Origin: Phytomonospora endophytica
Lineage (GTDB): Bacteria; Actinomycetota; Actinomycetes; Mycobacteriales; Micromonosporaceae
Direction: 5' to 3'
Assembly: GCF_014202425.1 (NCBI RefSeq)
Contig: NZ_JACHGT010000008.1
Span: forward strand, 355,062-419,061
Length of the DNA: 64,000 bases
Shown in pieces: positions 47,870 through 56,485 of the stretch (the stretch's first letter is position 1; the number at the start of each line of letters is the position of its first letter). Both the position numbers and the translations under genes were made by a program. The notes below the pieces were generated by a model. That model saw only the letters and a list, made by a program, of their open reading frames with translations. It was not told where the DNA came from and did no database searches.

Positions 47870-49921
47870 GTGTCCGTAAAAGCCCTACGACGTCTTCGTC
47901 TACCGGCCGACCACCAGTCGCCGGCGGCGGCGCGCGCCCTCGTGCGCGAGGTGCTCGTCGAATCCGGCTTCACCGATCTGCTCGACGAGGCCATGCTGCT
48001 GACCACCGAACTGTCGACCAACGGTGTCGTACACGCGGGAACCGACCTCGATGTGGAGGTCACGGCAGATGACGACGGCGTCACGGTAACCGTAACCGAC
48101 TTCCGTGGCGGCCCGCTCGAACCGCTGGCCACCGAACCCCCCGACGAAATGGCCGAACACGGGCGCGGGCTCCTGCTCGTCGACCGTTTCGCCTCCGCCT
48201 GGGGCACCACACATGACGCCACCGGCAAGGGCGTCTGGTTCCGCCTGGAACGCGGCACCCGGCACGCCTCGCGCGCACCCGTGGGCCTGGAGGGAAGTGT
48301 GGCGGGAGTCGCCCCGGCGACCTCCGTCGTCGAGCCCATCGCCGCCGAGGACGCCGCCGAGCGCATCGCCTGGCTGGTGACGGTCCCGGACGAACTTCGC
48401 AATCGGATCACCCTGCCCCAGCTGGTGTCGGAACTCCTCCTCCGCCTCTGCGAGGTGACCGGCGCGGCGGGAGGCGCCGTGTGGCTCGACGAGGGCGACG
48501 GCTCCGGCGATCAGCAGATCGGCCGATACGGGCAGGTACCGGACGAAGAGGCCGAAGGCGTCGTCATGGTTCCGCTGACGATGGCGCGGCCGCTGTCGGG
48601 ACGGCTCGTCCTGTTCCCCGAGGCGAACACACGGGCCGAGCGGTCCTGGAGCGCCCTGGCGACCCTGTCGGCCGACCGCATGGCCTTGACGATCGAGGCC
48701 GACCGGCTCCGCGCCGCCGACGTCCGCCGCCGCTCCTGGCTGACGTTCCTGGCCGAGGCGAGCGAGCTGCTCGCCCAGTCGCTCAACGTCGACCTGACGC
48801 TGGCCCTCGTGCCGCAGATCATGGTCCCGCGGCTCGGCGAGTGGTGCACCCTGTGGGTCGCCGACGAGTGGGGCGAGCTCAAACCGGCCGCGGGCACCCA
48901 CCGCGAGGAGTCGCAGTGGCCGGTGGTCAAGCGGCTGCTGTCGGGACCCGACTCGGAGCTGACCGACCGGCTGCACGAGACGGTCGCGCTGGGGCTGACG
49001 GTGCCGCTGACGCGCCCGCTCGAAGGCGTGGCGGTCCCGTTGAGCGCCCGGGGCAAGGTTCTCGGCGTGCTCACGCTGGGGCGGCCCGTCGACCGGCTGC
49101 ACGCGCCCGACGACGTCACCGTCATCGAGGACATCGCCCGCCGTGCGGCGCTGGCGCTGGACAACGCGCGCATCCACGCCGAACGCCAGCGGATCGCGCA
49201 GGCGTTCCAGCAGGCGCTGCTCCCGGCGGCCCTGCCGACGCCGCCGGGCATCGAGTTCGCCGCCGAGTACGTGCCGGCCTCGACCGGCACCGACGTCGGC
49301 GGGGACTTCTACGACGTCCTCGAAGTCGAGCCGGGGCGTTTCCTGGTGTCGGCGGGCGACGTGTGCGGCAAGGGGCCGCAGGCCGCGGCCGTGACCGGTG
49401 TCGTGCGAGACGTCCTGCGGGCGCTGGCGAGGCAGGGCCTGTCGCTGCCCCGGATCATCGAGCTGCTCAACCGGACGCTGCTGGAACAGCCCGACGAGGG
49501 CCGCTACGCCACGCTGATCACGGCGATGGTCGAGCGCCGGGGTGCGGAACTGCACGTCGAGATGTGCCTGTCGGGGCACGAGCGGGCGCTGCACCTGAAG
49601 AAGGTCGGCGAGTGCGAGTTCGTCGGCGTGGAGGGCACGGCCGTCGGGCTGCTGGAGCAGGTGAAGGTGACGGTGACCGAGTTGTCGCTGGCGCCGGGCG
49701 ATTCGCTGCTGTTCTACACCGACGGCGTCACCGAACGCCGTAACGGCAACACGATGTTCGGGCTGCGCGGGGTGTGCCGGGCCGTGACGCCCCTGGCGGG
49801 GCATCCGGCGTCGGTGGTGACGTCGCGGCTGAAGGCGATCACGATGAACTTCTCGCCCGACGCGCCGAAGGACGACATCGCGATCCTGGGGATCCACAAC
49901 ACGGCGGGCGACGAGGACTAG
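47870..49921 (+). CDS. RsbW-like/GAF/SpoIIE PP2C phosphatase
   Basis: The 683-residue protein has an N-terminal HATPase anti-sigma kinase domain (1-135: LLTTELSTNGVVHAGTDLDVEV, HGRGLLLVDRFASAWG), a middle region with GAF-like features (about 165-400), and a C-terminal SpoIIE/RsbU PP2C domain (about 440-675: GTDVGGDFYDVLE, SAGDVCGKGPQAA, FYTDGVTERRN, KDDIAILGI). It could phosphorylate and dephosphorylate a STAS antagonist such as the one at 42431. The GTG at 47870 lies inside a GGACAC-N8-GTGTCC inverted repeat. GGGGGA is about 10 bases upstream. Confidence 0.92.
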   Translation: MSVKALRRLRLPADHQSPAAARALVREVLVESGFTDLLDEAMLLTTELSTNGVVHAGTDLDVEVTADDDGVTVTVTDFRGGPLEPLATEPPDEMAEHGRGLLLVDRFASAWGTTHDATGKGVWFRLERGTRHASRAPVGLEGSVAGVAPATSVVEPIAAEDAAERIAWLVTVPDELRNRITLPQLVSELLLRLCEVTGAAGGAVWLDEGDGSGDQQIGRYGQVPDEEAEGVVMVPLTMARPLSGRLVLFPEANTRAERSWSALATLSADRMALTIEADRLRAADVRRRSWLTFLAEASELLAQSLNVDLTLALVPQIMVPRLGEWCTLWVADEWGELKPAAGTHREESQWPVVKRLLSGPDSELTDRLHETVALGLTVPLTRPLEGVAVPLSARGKVLGVLTLGRPVDRLHAPDDVTVIEDIARRAALALDNARIHAERQRIAQAFQQALLPAALPTPPGIEFAAEYVPASTGTDVGGDFYDVLEVEPGRFLVSAGDVCGKGPQAAAVTGVVRDVLRALARQGLSLPRIIELLNRTLLEQPDEGRYATLITAMVERRGAELHVEMCLSGHERALHLKKVGECEFVGVEGTAVGLLEQVKVTVTELSLAPGDSLLFYTDGVTERRNGNTMFGLRGVCRAVTPLAGHPASVVTSRLKAITMNFSPDAPKDDIAILGIHNTAGDED

Positions 49922-49934
49922 TCCGCCGGGGCGC

Positions 49935-49961
49935 GTGACCTTTCCGGCCGTCGAGGTGTCT
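49935..49961 (+). promoter_or_regulatory. array promoter, unit 1 (weak)
   Basis: GTGAC (49935-49939) is followed after 18 bases by GTCT. The upstream half of the array promoter motif is kept but not CGTA. Confidence 0.35.
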
Positions 49962-49995
49962 CCATCTCCGACCCTCGGTGAAGGAGCCCGCGCCC

Positions 49996-50514
49996 ATGAC
50001 CCCGACCTCTACCGACGACGAGTTCGGCGAGTTCGTCGCGTCGCGCACGCAGCGGCTGCGGCAGTTCGCCTACATCTGCTGCGGCGACTGGTATCGCGCC
50101 GAAGACGTCGTCCAGACGGCCCTGGTGAGGCTCTACCTCGTGTGGGGCCGCCCGAAGCACGCCGTCGACGCCTACGTCCGTCGCATCATCGTCAATCTGC
50201 TGATCACCGAACGGAAGCGGCTGCGGTTCAGTCGCGAGCGGGTCAGTGACGAGCTCCCCGAACCGCCCGGTCCGGACACGGCGGCCATGGCGACCGACCG
50301 GGTCACGGTCGTCGGCGCGATGCTGCGGCTCCCGGCCCGGCAGCGGGCGGCGATCGCCCTGCGCTACTGGGAGGACCTGCCGGTCGAGCAGGCCGCACAC
50401 GTCCTGGGCTGTTCGACGGGGGCCGTCAAGAACCTGACCATGCGCGGGATCCAGGGGCTGCGGGCCCACCTGTCCGAGTCCGATCTCGCCGACATCGAAG
50501 GAGTCACGCGATGA
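49996..50514 (+). CDS. SigE-family ECF sigma factor, array unit 1
   Basis: The 172-residue sigma factor has region 2 (FVASRTQRLRQFAYICCGDWYRAEDVVQTALVRLYLVW) and region 4 (LPARQRAAIALRYWEDLPVEQAAHVLGCSTGAVKNLTMRGIQGLR). The CCGDW motif after region 2.1 is shared by all copies in the array. The ATG at 49996 follows GAAGGAG. The gene overlaps its membrane partner by ATGA. It is the first of six tandem pairs, beginning 75 bp after the SpoIIE phosphatase gene. Confidence 0.9.
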   Translation: MTPTSTDDEFGEFVASRTQRLRQFAYICCGDWYRAEDVVQTALVRLYLVWGRPKHAVDAYVRRIIVNLLITERKRLRFSRERVSDELPEPPGPDTAAMATDRVTVVGAMLRLPARQRAAIALRYWEDLPVEQAAHVLGCSTGAVKNLTMRGIQGLRAHLSESDLADIEGVTR

Positions 50515-51440
50515 CCCGGGATCTGGCCCGCGCGCTCGACGAGGAGTTCGCCGCGTGCACGCCCCCGACCGCGATCACCCGCGAACTGATCATCCACAGG
50601 GGACGGCGGGTGCGGCGACGGCGGCGCCTGGCCCTCGGCGGGGGAACCTTCGGTCTCGTCGCGGGAGTGGTCGCCGCCGCGTTGGTCCTCGCGCCGGTCG
50701 CCGGGGTGCCGATCGAGCCGCCGGTGGCGATCGCGCAGCCGGAGTTCCCGCTGCCGGAGCTGGATCCGGACGAGGAGTACTTCTGGGTCCCGTCGGTGGC
50801 CGATGGAAGGGTCACGCCCGATACCGCGAAGCTCGACAAGGCCTACCTGGAACACCTGGCGGCTTTCGGGCGCCCGCTCGTCACCGCCGGTGCGAACCCG
50901 ATCACCAGATACACCTACACCCTCGGGCACGGCGATGCCGAATTCCTCGACCCGAACGCCTACTCCTCCCCGGTGTACTTCGGCGGTGACGTCGGTGTCA
51001 CCGCCACCGACGGCGAGTACATGGACTCCATCCATGTGCGGCTCAGCGCGAAGGGGTCGTTCCTGCCGGGAGCCGGGCAGCCGAAGGGGCCGAACCCGAA
51101 TGCGCCGGTGCCGTACCTCGTGCCGGGGTGCGAGGACTACACCTTCGATCGACACCTGGGCGCCCCCTCGGAGATCGACTTCGAGTGCGCCGAGCGCACC
51201 GGTCCGAACGGCGAGCGGATGATCGTGGTGACACGGGTCAAGACCGCGGGCGGCGGTGAGCAGTGGATGAAGGAGCGTTTCGTGGTCGTCTACCGCCTCG
51301 ACGGAACCGCGCTGACGGTCACCGACGACCTGGTGCGCATCGACGGGGCGCAGGCCGACCTGCGCGATGCCGGGTTCGGTCTGTCCGAAGAGGACCTGGT
51401 CGCCCTCGCACTGGCCATGCCCGACCTCCTCGTCCGCTAG
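50511..51440 (+). CDS. single-pass membrane partner, array unit 1
   Basis: The 309-residue protein has a cytoplasmic N-terminus (LARALDEEFAACTPPTAITRELIIHRGRRVRRRRR), one membrane helix (about residues 44-63) and an exodomain. The exodomain carries the array hallmarks: FPLPELDPDEEYFW, KGSFLPGAG, GCEDYTF and a second Cys in FECAERTGPNGER, VYRLDGTALTVTD and ALAMPDLLV. The two exodomain Cys probably form a disulfide. Topology and gene order suggest an anti-sigma factor with an outside sensor, but it has no ZAS zinc motif. Confidence 0.8.
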   Translation: MTRDLARALDEEFAACTPPTAITRELIIHRGRRVRRRRRLALGGGTFGLVAGVVAAALVLAPVAGVPIEPPVAIAQPEFPLPELDPDEEYFWVPSVADGRVTPDTAKLDKAYLEHLAAFGRPLVTAGANPITRYTYTLGHGDAEFLDPNAYSSPVYFGGDVGVTATDGEYMDSIHVRLSAKGSFLPGAGQPKGPNPNAPVPYLVPGCEDYTFDRHLGAPSEIDFECAERTGPNGERMIVVTRVKTAGGGEQWMKERFVVVYRLDGTALTVTDDLVRIDGAQADLRDAGFGLSEEDLVALALAMPDLLVR

Positions 51441-51477
51441 CCTTCCCGCCGGCCCCGCGCGGGGTTGTCCGGTGCCC

Positions 51478-51504
51478 GTGACCTTTTCTCTTCCCGGCGC
51501 ATCA
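51478..51504 (+). promoter_or_regulatory. array promoter, unit 2 (weak)
   Basis: GTGAC (51478-51482) is followed after 18 bases by ATCA, so the -10 half is not conserved. Confidence 0.35.
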
Positions 51505-51533
51505 ATATCGGGGAAGAGCCGGTGAGGAGCCCC

Positions 51534-52049
51534 ATGACCCCCGAACACGAAGCCGAGTTCTGCGATTTCGTCGCCGAACGCTCGGCGAGGCTGCGGCAGT
51601 TCGCCTACATCTGCTGCGGTGACTGGCATCGCGCCGAGGACACGGTGCAGGCCGCGCTGGTGAAGCTGTACCTGAACTGGACGAAACCGAACACCTCGGT
51701 CGAGGCCTACACCCGCAAGATCATCGTCAACACGCTCCTCGCGCAGCGCCGCCGCCTCTGGTTCACCCGCGAGCACCCGTCGGAGACGCTTCCCGAGCGC
51801 CCGCAGGGCGATATCGCCGGCCCCACCGGGGACCGGCTGACGGTCGTGCAGGTCATGCTCGGGCTGCCCGAGCGTCAGCGGGCCGTCATCGCCCTGCGCT
51901 ACTGGGACGACCTGCCGGTGGAGGAGACCGCCCGGATCCTCGGCTGTTCACCGGGAGCCGTGAAGAACCTGACCATGCGGGCGCTGGCCCGCATGCGCGG
52001 AGAGCTGTCGGAGACGGTCCTCGCCGAGATCGAAGGAGCCACGTCATGA
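51534..52049 (+). CDS. SigE-family ECF sigma factor, array unit 2
   Basis: The 171-residue sigma factor reads EFCDFVAERSARLRQFAYICCGDWHRAEDTVQAALVKLYLNW in region 2. Region 4 is LPERQRAVIALRYWDDLPVEETARILGCSPGAVKNLTMRALARMR. I chose the ATG at 51534 after GAGGAG; a GTG four codons upstream is also possible. It overlaps the partner gene by ATGA. Confidence 0.9.
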   Translation: MTPEHEAEFCDFVAERSARLRQFAYICCGDWHRAEDTVQAALVKLYLNWTKPNTSVEAYTRKIIVNTLLAQRRRLWFTREHPSETLPERPQGDIAGPTGDRLTVVQVMLGLPERQRAVIALRYWDDLPVEETARILGCSPGAVKNLTMRALARMRGELSETVLAEIEGATS

Positions 52050-53056
52050 CGCGGGAACTCGCCCGGGCGCTCGACGAGGAGTTCGCCGCGCTCACGCCAC
52101 CGTCGGACCTGTCCGGTACCGCCATCGTCCAGAAGGGACGAACGGCGCGCAGGCGCCGCCGCGGCGCCTTCGGCGGTGCCCTGGCGGGGGTGGCCGTGCT
52201 GGTCGCCGGTGCCCTCCTCTCGGGTCTGCTGCCTCTCGGCGGCACGACGCCACCACCGCCCGGGGAGATCGCCCAGCCCGACTATCCGCTGCCCGCGATG
52301 GACCCGGACGCCGGCTACGTCTGGCACCGCTCGGGCGGCGTCGACCAGGTCACCGACGCCACCGCCGCCATCGACGAGGCATGGCGGGCGGCCTTCACCG
52401 CCGCGGCCGCCGAGACCGGCGCGGAGTTGTACGTCAACATCGATGACAGCGCGCCGACCGGCGCGGAGTGGGTTCCCTTCAGCGAGGCGGAATACCGCCG
52501 GGTCGTGCGCCGCGAGAACGCCCTGTTCCGCATCGTCGGCGGGACGACGTGGAACCCCGAGCTCGAAGCGACCGGCTATGTCATCCCCTATTTCTGGGCC
52601 GGCGATCTGGCCTTGAGCCGTGGCCCCGGCCAGCAGGCGGACCGCCTCTCCGTCCAGGTCCTCCCCAAGGGATCCTTCCACCCCGGCGCCGGACAGCCGC
52701 TCGGCGCTCCCGTCGAGCCGTCGGCGCCCTACGCGGTCGCCGGATGCGAGGACTACACCTACCGCCTCGAACCCGGGAGTTCCCCGTTCGAGGTGGACTA
52801 CACCTGCACCGACGGTGCCGGCCCCGGCGGGGAGCGGGTGCTCGCCGTCGAGACGGTGATCGCCAACGAGACCAGCGCCTTCCATCGCGAACTCACCGTC
52901 GTCCTCTACCGCCTCGACGGAACCGCCGTGGTGGTGGAGGACAGTTTCGTCAGCTTCGACGCCCACCGGCCCGGCTCGCTTCCCGACGCGACCGCCCTCG
53001 ACGCCGCCCGACTGCTCGACATCGCCCTGGCCATGCCGGGGGTGCCGGTCGCCTGA
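52046..53056 (+). CDS. single-pass membrane partner, array unit 2
   Basis: The 336-residue protein begins almost as in unit 1 (MTRELARALDEEFAALTPPS) and has a basic stretch, a membrane helix (about 42-65) and the exodomain marks YPLPAMDPDAGYVW, PKGSFHPGAGQP, GCEDYTYR with CTDGAGPGGERVL and VLYRLDGTAVVVED. It has an extra segment of about 27 residues in the middle relative to unit 1. The near-identical N-terminus suggests that this part touches the cognate sigma factor. Confidence 0.8.
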   Translation: MTRELARALDEEFAALTPPSDLSGTAIVQKGRTARRRRRGAFGGALAGVAVLVAGALLSGLLPLGGTTPPPPGEIAQPDYPLPAMDPDAGYVWHRSGGVDQVTDATAAIDEAWRAAFTAAAAETGAELYVNIDDSAPTGAEWVPFSEAEYRRVVRRENALFRIVGGTTWNPELEATGYVIPYFWAGDLALSRGPGQQADRLSVQVLPKGSFHPGAGQPLGAPVEPSAPYAVAGCEDYTYRLEPGSSPFEVDYTCTDGAGPGGERVLAVETVIANETSAFHRELTVVLYRLDGTAVVVEDSFVSFDAHRPGSLPDATALDAARLLDIALAMPGVPVA

Positions 53057-53064
53057 CGACCCGT

Positions 53065-53091
53065 GTGACCTCCCCCCACCACCGCGGCGTA
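53065..53091 (+). promoter_or_regulatory. array promoter, unit 3
   Basis: GTGAC (53065-53069), 18 bases, CGTA (53088-53091). This is one of three full matches to the array motif. Confidence 0.5.
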
Positions 53092-53128
53092 TCCCCGGGT
53101 GACAATCACTCGAACCCCAGGAGCCGCC

Positions 53129-53641
53129 ATGACCCCCGTGCGGGACGCCGAGTTCTGCGAGTACGTCGCGGCCCGCGGCGAGCGCCTGCGCCGCTTCGCC
53201 TATTTATGCTGCGGTGACTGGCATCGCGCCGAGGACGCCGTACAGACGGCGCTCGTGCGGCTTTACCGCGCCTGGCCGCGCGTCCGCCCCGCCACGGTCG
53301 ACGCCTACACGCGCCGGATCGTGGTCAACATCCTCATCAGCGAGTCGCGCCGCCTGCGTTTCCAGCGCGAGCGCGTCACCGACGAACCACCCGAGACCAC
53401 CGCCCGGCCCGACGCGACGGCCGAACGCGTGACGCTCGTCGCCGCGCTCCTGTGCATTCCCGGCCGCCTGCGCGCGGCCGTCGTCCTGCGCTACTGGGAG
53501 GACCTCTCGGTCGAGCAGACCGCGCGGATCCTCGGCTGTTCCAGCGGCGCCGTGAAGAACCTCAGCATGCGCGGACTGGCCGCTCTGCGGGAGCGGCTCA
53601 CCGATACCGAATTCGCACGGATCGAAGGAGTCCAGCCGTGA
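53129..53641 (+). CDS. SigE-family ECF sigma factor, array unit 3
   Basis: The 170-residue sigma factor has EFCEYVAARGERLRRFAYLCCGDWHRAEDAVQTALVRLYRAW and LLCIPGRLRAAVVLRYWEDLSVEQTARILGCSSGAVKNLSMRGLAALRERL. The ATG at 53129 follows CAGGAG. It overlaps the partner by GTGA. Confidence 0.9.
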   Translation: MTPVRDAEFCEYVAARGERLRRFAYLCCGDWHRAEDAVQTALVRLYRAWPRVRPATVDAYTRRIVVNILISESRRLRFQRERVTDEPPETTARPDATAERVTLVAALLCIPGRLRAAVVLRYWEDLSVEQTARILGCSSGAVKNLSMRGLAALRERLTDTEFARIEGVQP

Positions 53642-54573
53642 CCCGCGACATCAGCTCCATTGTGGACGCCGAGCTCGACGCGATCGCGCCGCCGTCGCCG
53701 CTCAGCGGCCCGGCGCTCGCCGCGACGGGCCGCCGCAGCATCCGCCGGCGCCGCCTCGCCGGGATCCTCGGCGGGGTGGCGCTCATCGCGGCGGCCTCGG
53801 TACTGGCGGCGACGACATTGGGCGGCACACCACCCGTGTCTCCCGCCTCCGACACGCAGCCGAGCTTCCCGCTGCCCGAGCTCGACCCGTCGGTGACCTA
53901 CGACTGGGGCCACTACTTCGACAAGGCCACACCGGAGACCGAACGCCTGACCGCCGCGCTCTGGGAGCGCCTCTCGGCACTTGAGGACATCGAGGTCTTC
54001 GTGTCCTCCGACGGCGGCGACCCCGTCGCGGCGGAGAATCTCGCGGACCTCCCGGCGATCACCCGCGCCGACAACCACCTCTTCGAAGACCGTCCCGAAG
54101 GCCGGTGGCAGACCGGCCACATCGAACCCGTCTACGAGATGTACGGGCGCGGGGAGGTACTGCTGACGCACGACGATCTCCCCCAGATGCGGCTCCTCGT
54201 CCAGATGTACCCCAAGGACGGGTACCTGGCCGTGGCCCCGGCCGGCGCCGAGGCCGGAAGCGTGAGCATGCCCGTCCCGTACCTTCAGCCGAACTGCGCG
54301 GGACTCGACGACGAGGTGTACGCCATCGCCTACGAATGCCCGCAACCGAGCACCGAGGACGGTGATCGGACGTTCGCGCTCCAGTACCACTTCGCCGACG
54401 AGACCGCGGACGCCGGCCGGTACGGGCTGCGAGTGATCCGGTACTTCGCCAACGGGAACGCGCTCGTCCTCACCCTCGGCGGAATCGTCCACTTCGGGGA
54501 CTGGGAACCCGTCATGAGCGCGGAGGAGCTCACCGCGCTCGCACTGAGCCTGCCCGCCGTCCCCGTCATCTGA
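53638..54573 (+). CDS. single-pass membrane partner, array unit 3
   Basis: The 311-residue protein starts at a GTG and has the cytoplasmic part [38 protein letters not shown], a membrane helix (about 43-62) and an exodomain with FPLPELDPSVTYDW, PKDGYLAVAP, NCAGLDDEVYAIAYECPQP and IRYFANGNALVLTL. The GCEDY motif is changed to NCAGLDD, but the Cys pair is kept. The end is ALSLPAVPVI, as in the family. Confidence 0.8.
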   Translation: MTRDISSIVDAELDAIAPPSPLSGPALAATGRRSIRRRRLAGILGGVALIAAASVLAATTLGGTPPVSPASDTQPSFPLPELDPSVTYDWGHYFDKATPETERLTAALWERLSALEDIEVFVSSDGGDPVAAENLADLPAITRADNHLFEDRPEGRWQTGHIEPVYEMYGRGEVLLTHDDLPQMRLLVQMYPKDGYLAVAPAGAEAGSVSMPVPYLQPNCAGLDDEVYAIAYECPQPSTEDGDRTFALQYHFADETADAGRYGLRVIRYFANGNALVLTLGGIVHFGDWEPVMSAEELTALALSLPAVPVI

Positions 54574-54643
54574 GAAATCCCCGCCGGCACCGCATCCGGC
54601 ACCGCACCTCCTCCCGTCTTCACCATCGACGGACGGAGGACAC

Positions 54644-55100
54644 ATGAATCCCGATCAGGAAGCCGAATACCGCGAGTACGTGACCGCCCGAGCCGACCGG
54701 CTCCGGCGGTACGCGTACGTCTGCTGCGGTGACTGGCACCTGGCCGAAGACGTCGTGCAGACCGCCCTGGTCCGCCTCTACGGGGCCTGGAACAGAGCGA
54801 AACGCCACAGCGTGGACGCCTACACCCGTCGCATCATCACCAACAGCCTGATCGACGAACGACGACGCGCCTGGTTCCGCCGGGAACGCGTCAGCGACAA
54901 ACTGCCCGAACGAAGCGGCGGCGACCCGGGGGACGCGATCGGCGAGAAACTGACGCTCCTCGGCGCGGTGTTCCGCCTGCCGAAACGGCAACGGGCGGCG
55001 GTCGCGCTCCGATACCTGGAAGACCTGCCGGTCGAGCAGACCGCACACATCCTGAACTGCTCGACCGGCGCCGTCAAGAGCCTCACCGCGCGGGGTCTGG
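54644..55100 (+). pseudogene. truncated SigE-family sigma factor, array unit 4
   Basis: The copy is intact from MNPDQEAEYREYVTARADRLRRYAYVCCGDWH through ILNCSTGAVKSLTARGLD, then leaves the family at about 55098. The last 20 or so residues of the sigma factor and the first 20 of its partner are missing, so the end of region 4 is lost. The HTH also differs from all other copies (LNCST for LGCST, KSLTARG for KNLTMRG). GGAGG precedes the ATG, but no array promoter motif does. This looks like a dying copy. Confidence 0.8.
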
Positions 55101-55854
55101 ACACCCGGCGCGCTCGCCGCCCGCGGCCGCCAACGCCTGCGGGCCAGGCGCGCGGCCCTCGGTGGGGGAATCACCGCGGGCGTCGCCGCGATCGCCGCGG
55201 CCGCCGTGGTCCTCCCCGCGGCCTTCGGCGCCGGCGGCGAGCCCGAGCCCTCGGTCTCGGTCTTCGGCGAACAGCGGAGCTTCCCGCTTCCCGAACTCGA
55301 CCCGAACACGCGGTACTACTGGACCGGCGCCGGTCCCGATCGACTACGTCCAGCCGGTCTACGAGACCGGGATCGACCTGTTCCTGCAGTACGACCCCGA
55401 TGGCCGCTACTCCGACAATCTCTACGTGAAGGTGGCCCCCAAGGACGGTTTCCTGCCGGGACCCGATGACCGCGACGGCATCGAGGGACTCCCCGACGAC
55501 GCGTACGCGCCGCACTTCTACGCGAGCTGCCACGACATCCGATTCGACGCGCAGACCTCCACCGGCAAGGCCTGGAACGCCGACTACACCTGCTCGGAGA
55601 CGACGACGAGCAGAGGCGAGCGCGTCGAGGTCACCGACCTCGTCATGAACAACCCGGCCAACGTGTCGTACCGGACGCTCACCGTCACCGTCTATCGCGC
55701 CGACGGCAACGCGGTGAGCGTCACGAACAAGATGATGAACCACTTCGTCGACGGCGCACCTCATCTGGCCGACCTGGCCACAGTGGACTACGCCCTCGAC
55801 GCCGAAGGTCTCATCGCGCTCGCCGAGGCCCTCCCCGACGTGATCGTCGAGTAG
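55101..55854 (+). pseudogene. membrane partner remnant with internal deletion and frameshift, array unit 4
   Basis: From 55101 one frame encodes GALAARGRQRLRARRAALGGG, the membrane helix and FPLPELDPNTRYYWTGAG. From about 55335 the homology continues in the next frame: DYVQPVYETGIDLFLQYDPDGRY, PKDGFLPGPD, SCHDIRFD, CSETTTSRGERVEV, TVYRADGNAVSVTN and ALAEALPDVIV. About 70-90 residues of the middle exodomain are gone at the switch. No single reading frame covers the remnant and the start codon is lost. Confidence 0.8.
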
Positions 55855-55870
55855 CGCAACACATCCCCGA

Positions 55871-55898
55871 GACGGCCCCCGTGAAAACGGGGGCCGTC
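55871..55898. terminator. terminator after array unit 4
   Basis: GACGGCCCCCGT pairs perfectly with ACGGGGGCCGTC across GAAA (12 bp). Confidence 0.75.
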
Positions 55899-55902
55899 TC
55901 GC

Positions 55903-55929
55903 GTGACTTCCCGCGATCCGGTCCTCGTA
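55903..55929 (+). promoter_or_regulatory. array promoter, unit 5
   Basis: GTGAC (55903-55907), 18 bases, CGTA (55926-55929). It starts 4 bp after the unit 4 terminator. Confidence 0.5.
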
Positions 55930-55966
55930 GGTACGGGCGACATCGACGACGGAAGATGGGGCCGGT

Positions 55967-56485
55967 ATGAGATCGGACCAGGAGGACGAGTTCCGCCAGT
56001 ACGTGGTGACGCGCACCGAGCGGCTGCGGCGGTTCGCGTACCTGTGCTGCGGCGACTGGCATCGCGCCGAGGACGTGGTGCAGACCGCGCTGCTGCGGCT
56101 GTATCGGGCGTGGAATCGGGCGAGCCGCAGGTCGGTCGACGGCTACACCCGGCGGATCATCGTCAACCTGCTCATCGACGAGTACCGCCTCGTCTGGTTT
56201 CGCCGTGTGCATGTCTCCGACCGGCTTCCCGACCGGGCACCGCCCGACACCGGCGGTGGTTCCGAGCAGCGGATGGTGCTGACCGAGGCGCTCATGCGGC
56301 TGCCGAAACGGCAGCGTGCGGCCGTCGTCCTGCGTTTCTGGGAGGACCTCTCGATCGAGCAGACCGCGAAGGTCATGGGCTGCTCGAACGGATCCGTCAA
56401 GAACCTGACCATGCGAGGCCTTGCCACCCTGCGCGGTCTGCTGGCGGAGGAGGACCTCGTACACATCCAAGGAGTCGCAACATGA
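55967..56485 (+). CDS. SigE-family ECF sigma factor, array unit 5
   Basis: The 172-residue sigma factor has EFRQYVVTRTERLRRFAYLCCGDWHRAEDVVQTALLRLYRAW and LPKRQRAAVVLRFWEDLSIEQTAKVMGCSNGSVKNLTMRGLATLRGLL. It is closest to the unit 6 sigma factor (NxASxxSVDxYTRRIIVNLLIDE-type linker). The ribosome binding site is weak (GGGG 5 bases upstream). It overlaps its partner by ATGA. Confidence 0.9.
   Translation: MRSDQEDEFRQYVVTRTERLRRFAYLCCGDWHRAEDVVQTALLRLYRAWNRASRRSVDGYTRRIIVNLLIDEYRLVWFRRVHVSDRLPDRAPPDTGGGSEQRMVLTEALMRLPKRQRAAVVLRFWEDLSIEQTAKVMGCSNGSVKNLTMRGLATLRGLLAEEDLVHIQGVAT

Noticed and set aside
54574..54643. Array promoter before unit 4
   Set aside because: No GTGAC or CGTA at the expected spacing. 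Only a GGAGG site and a duplicated CCGGCACCGCA are present.
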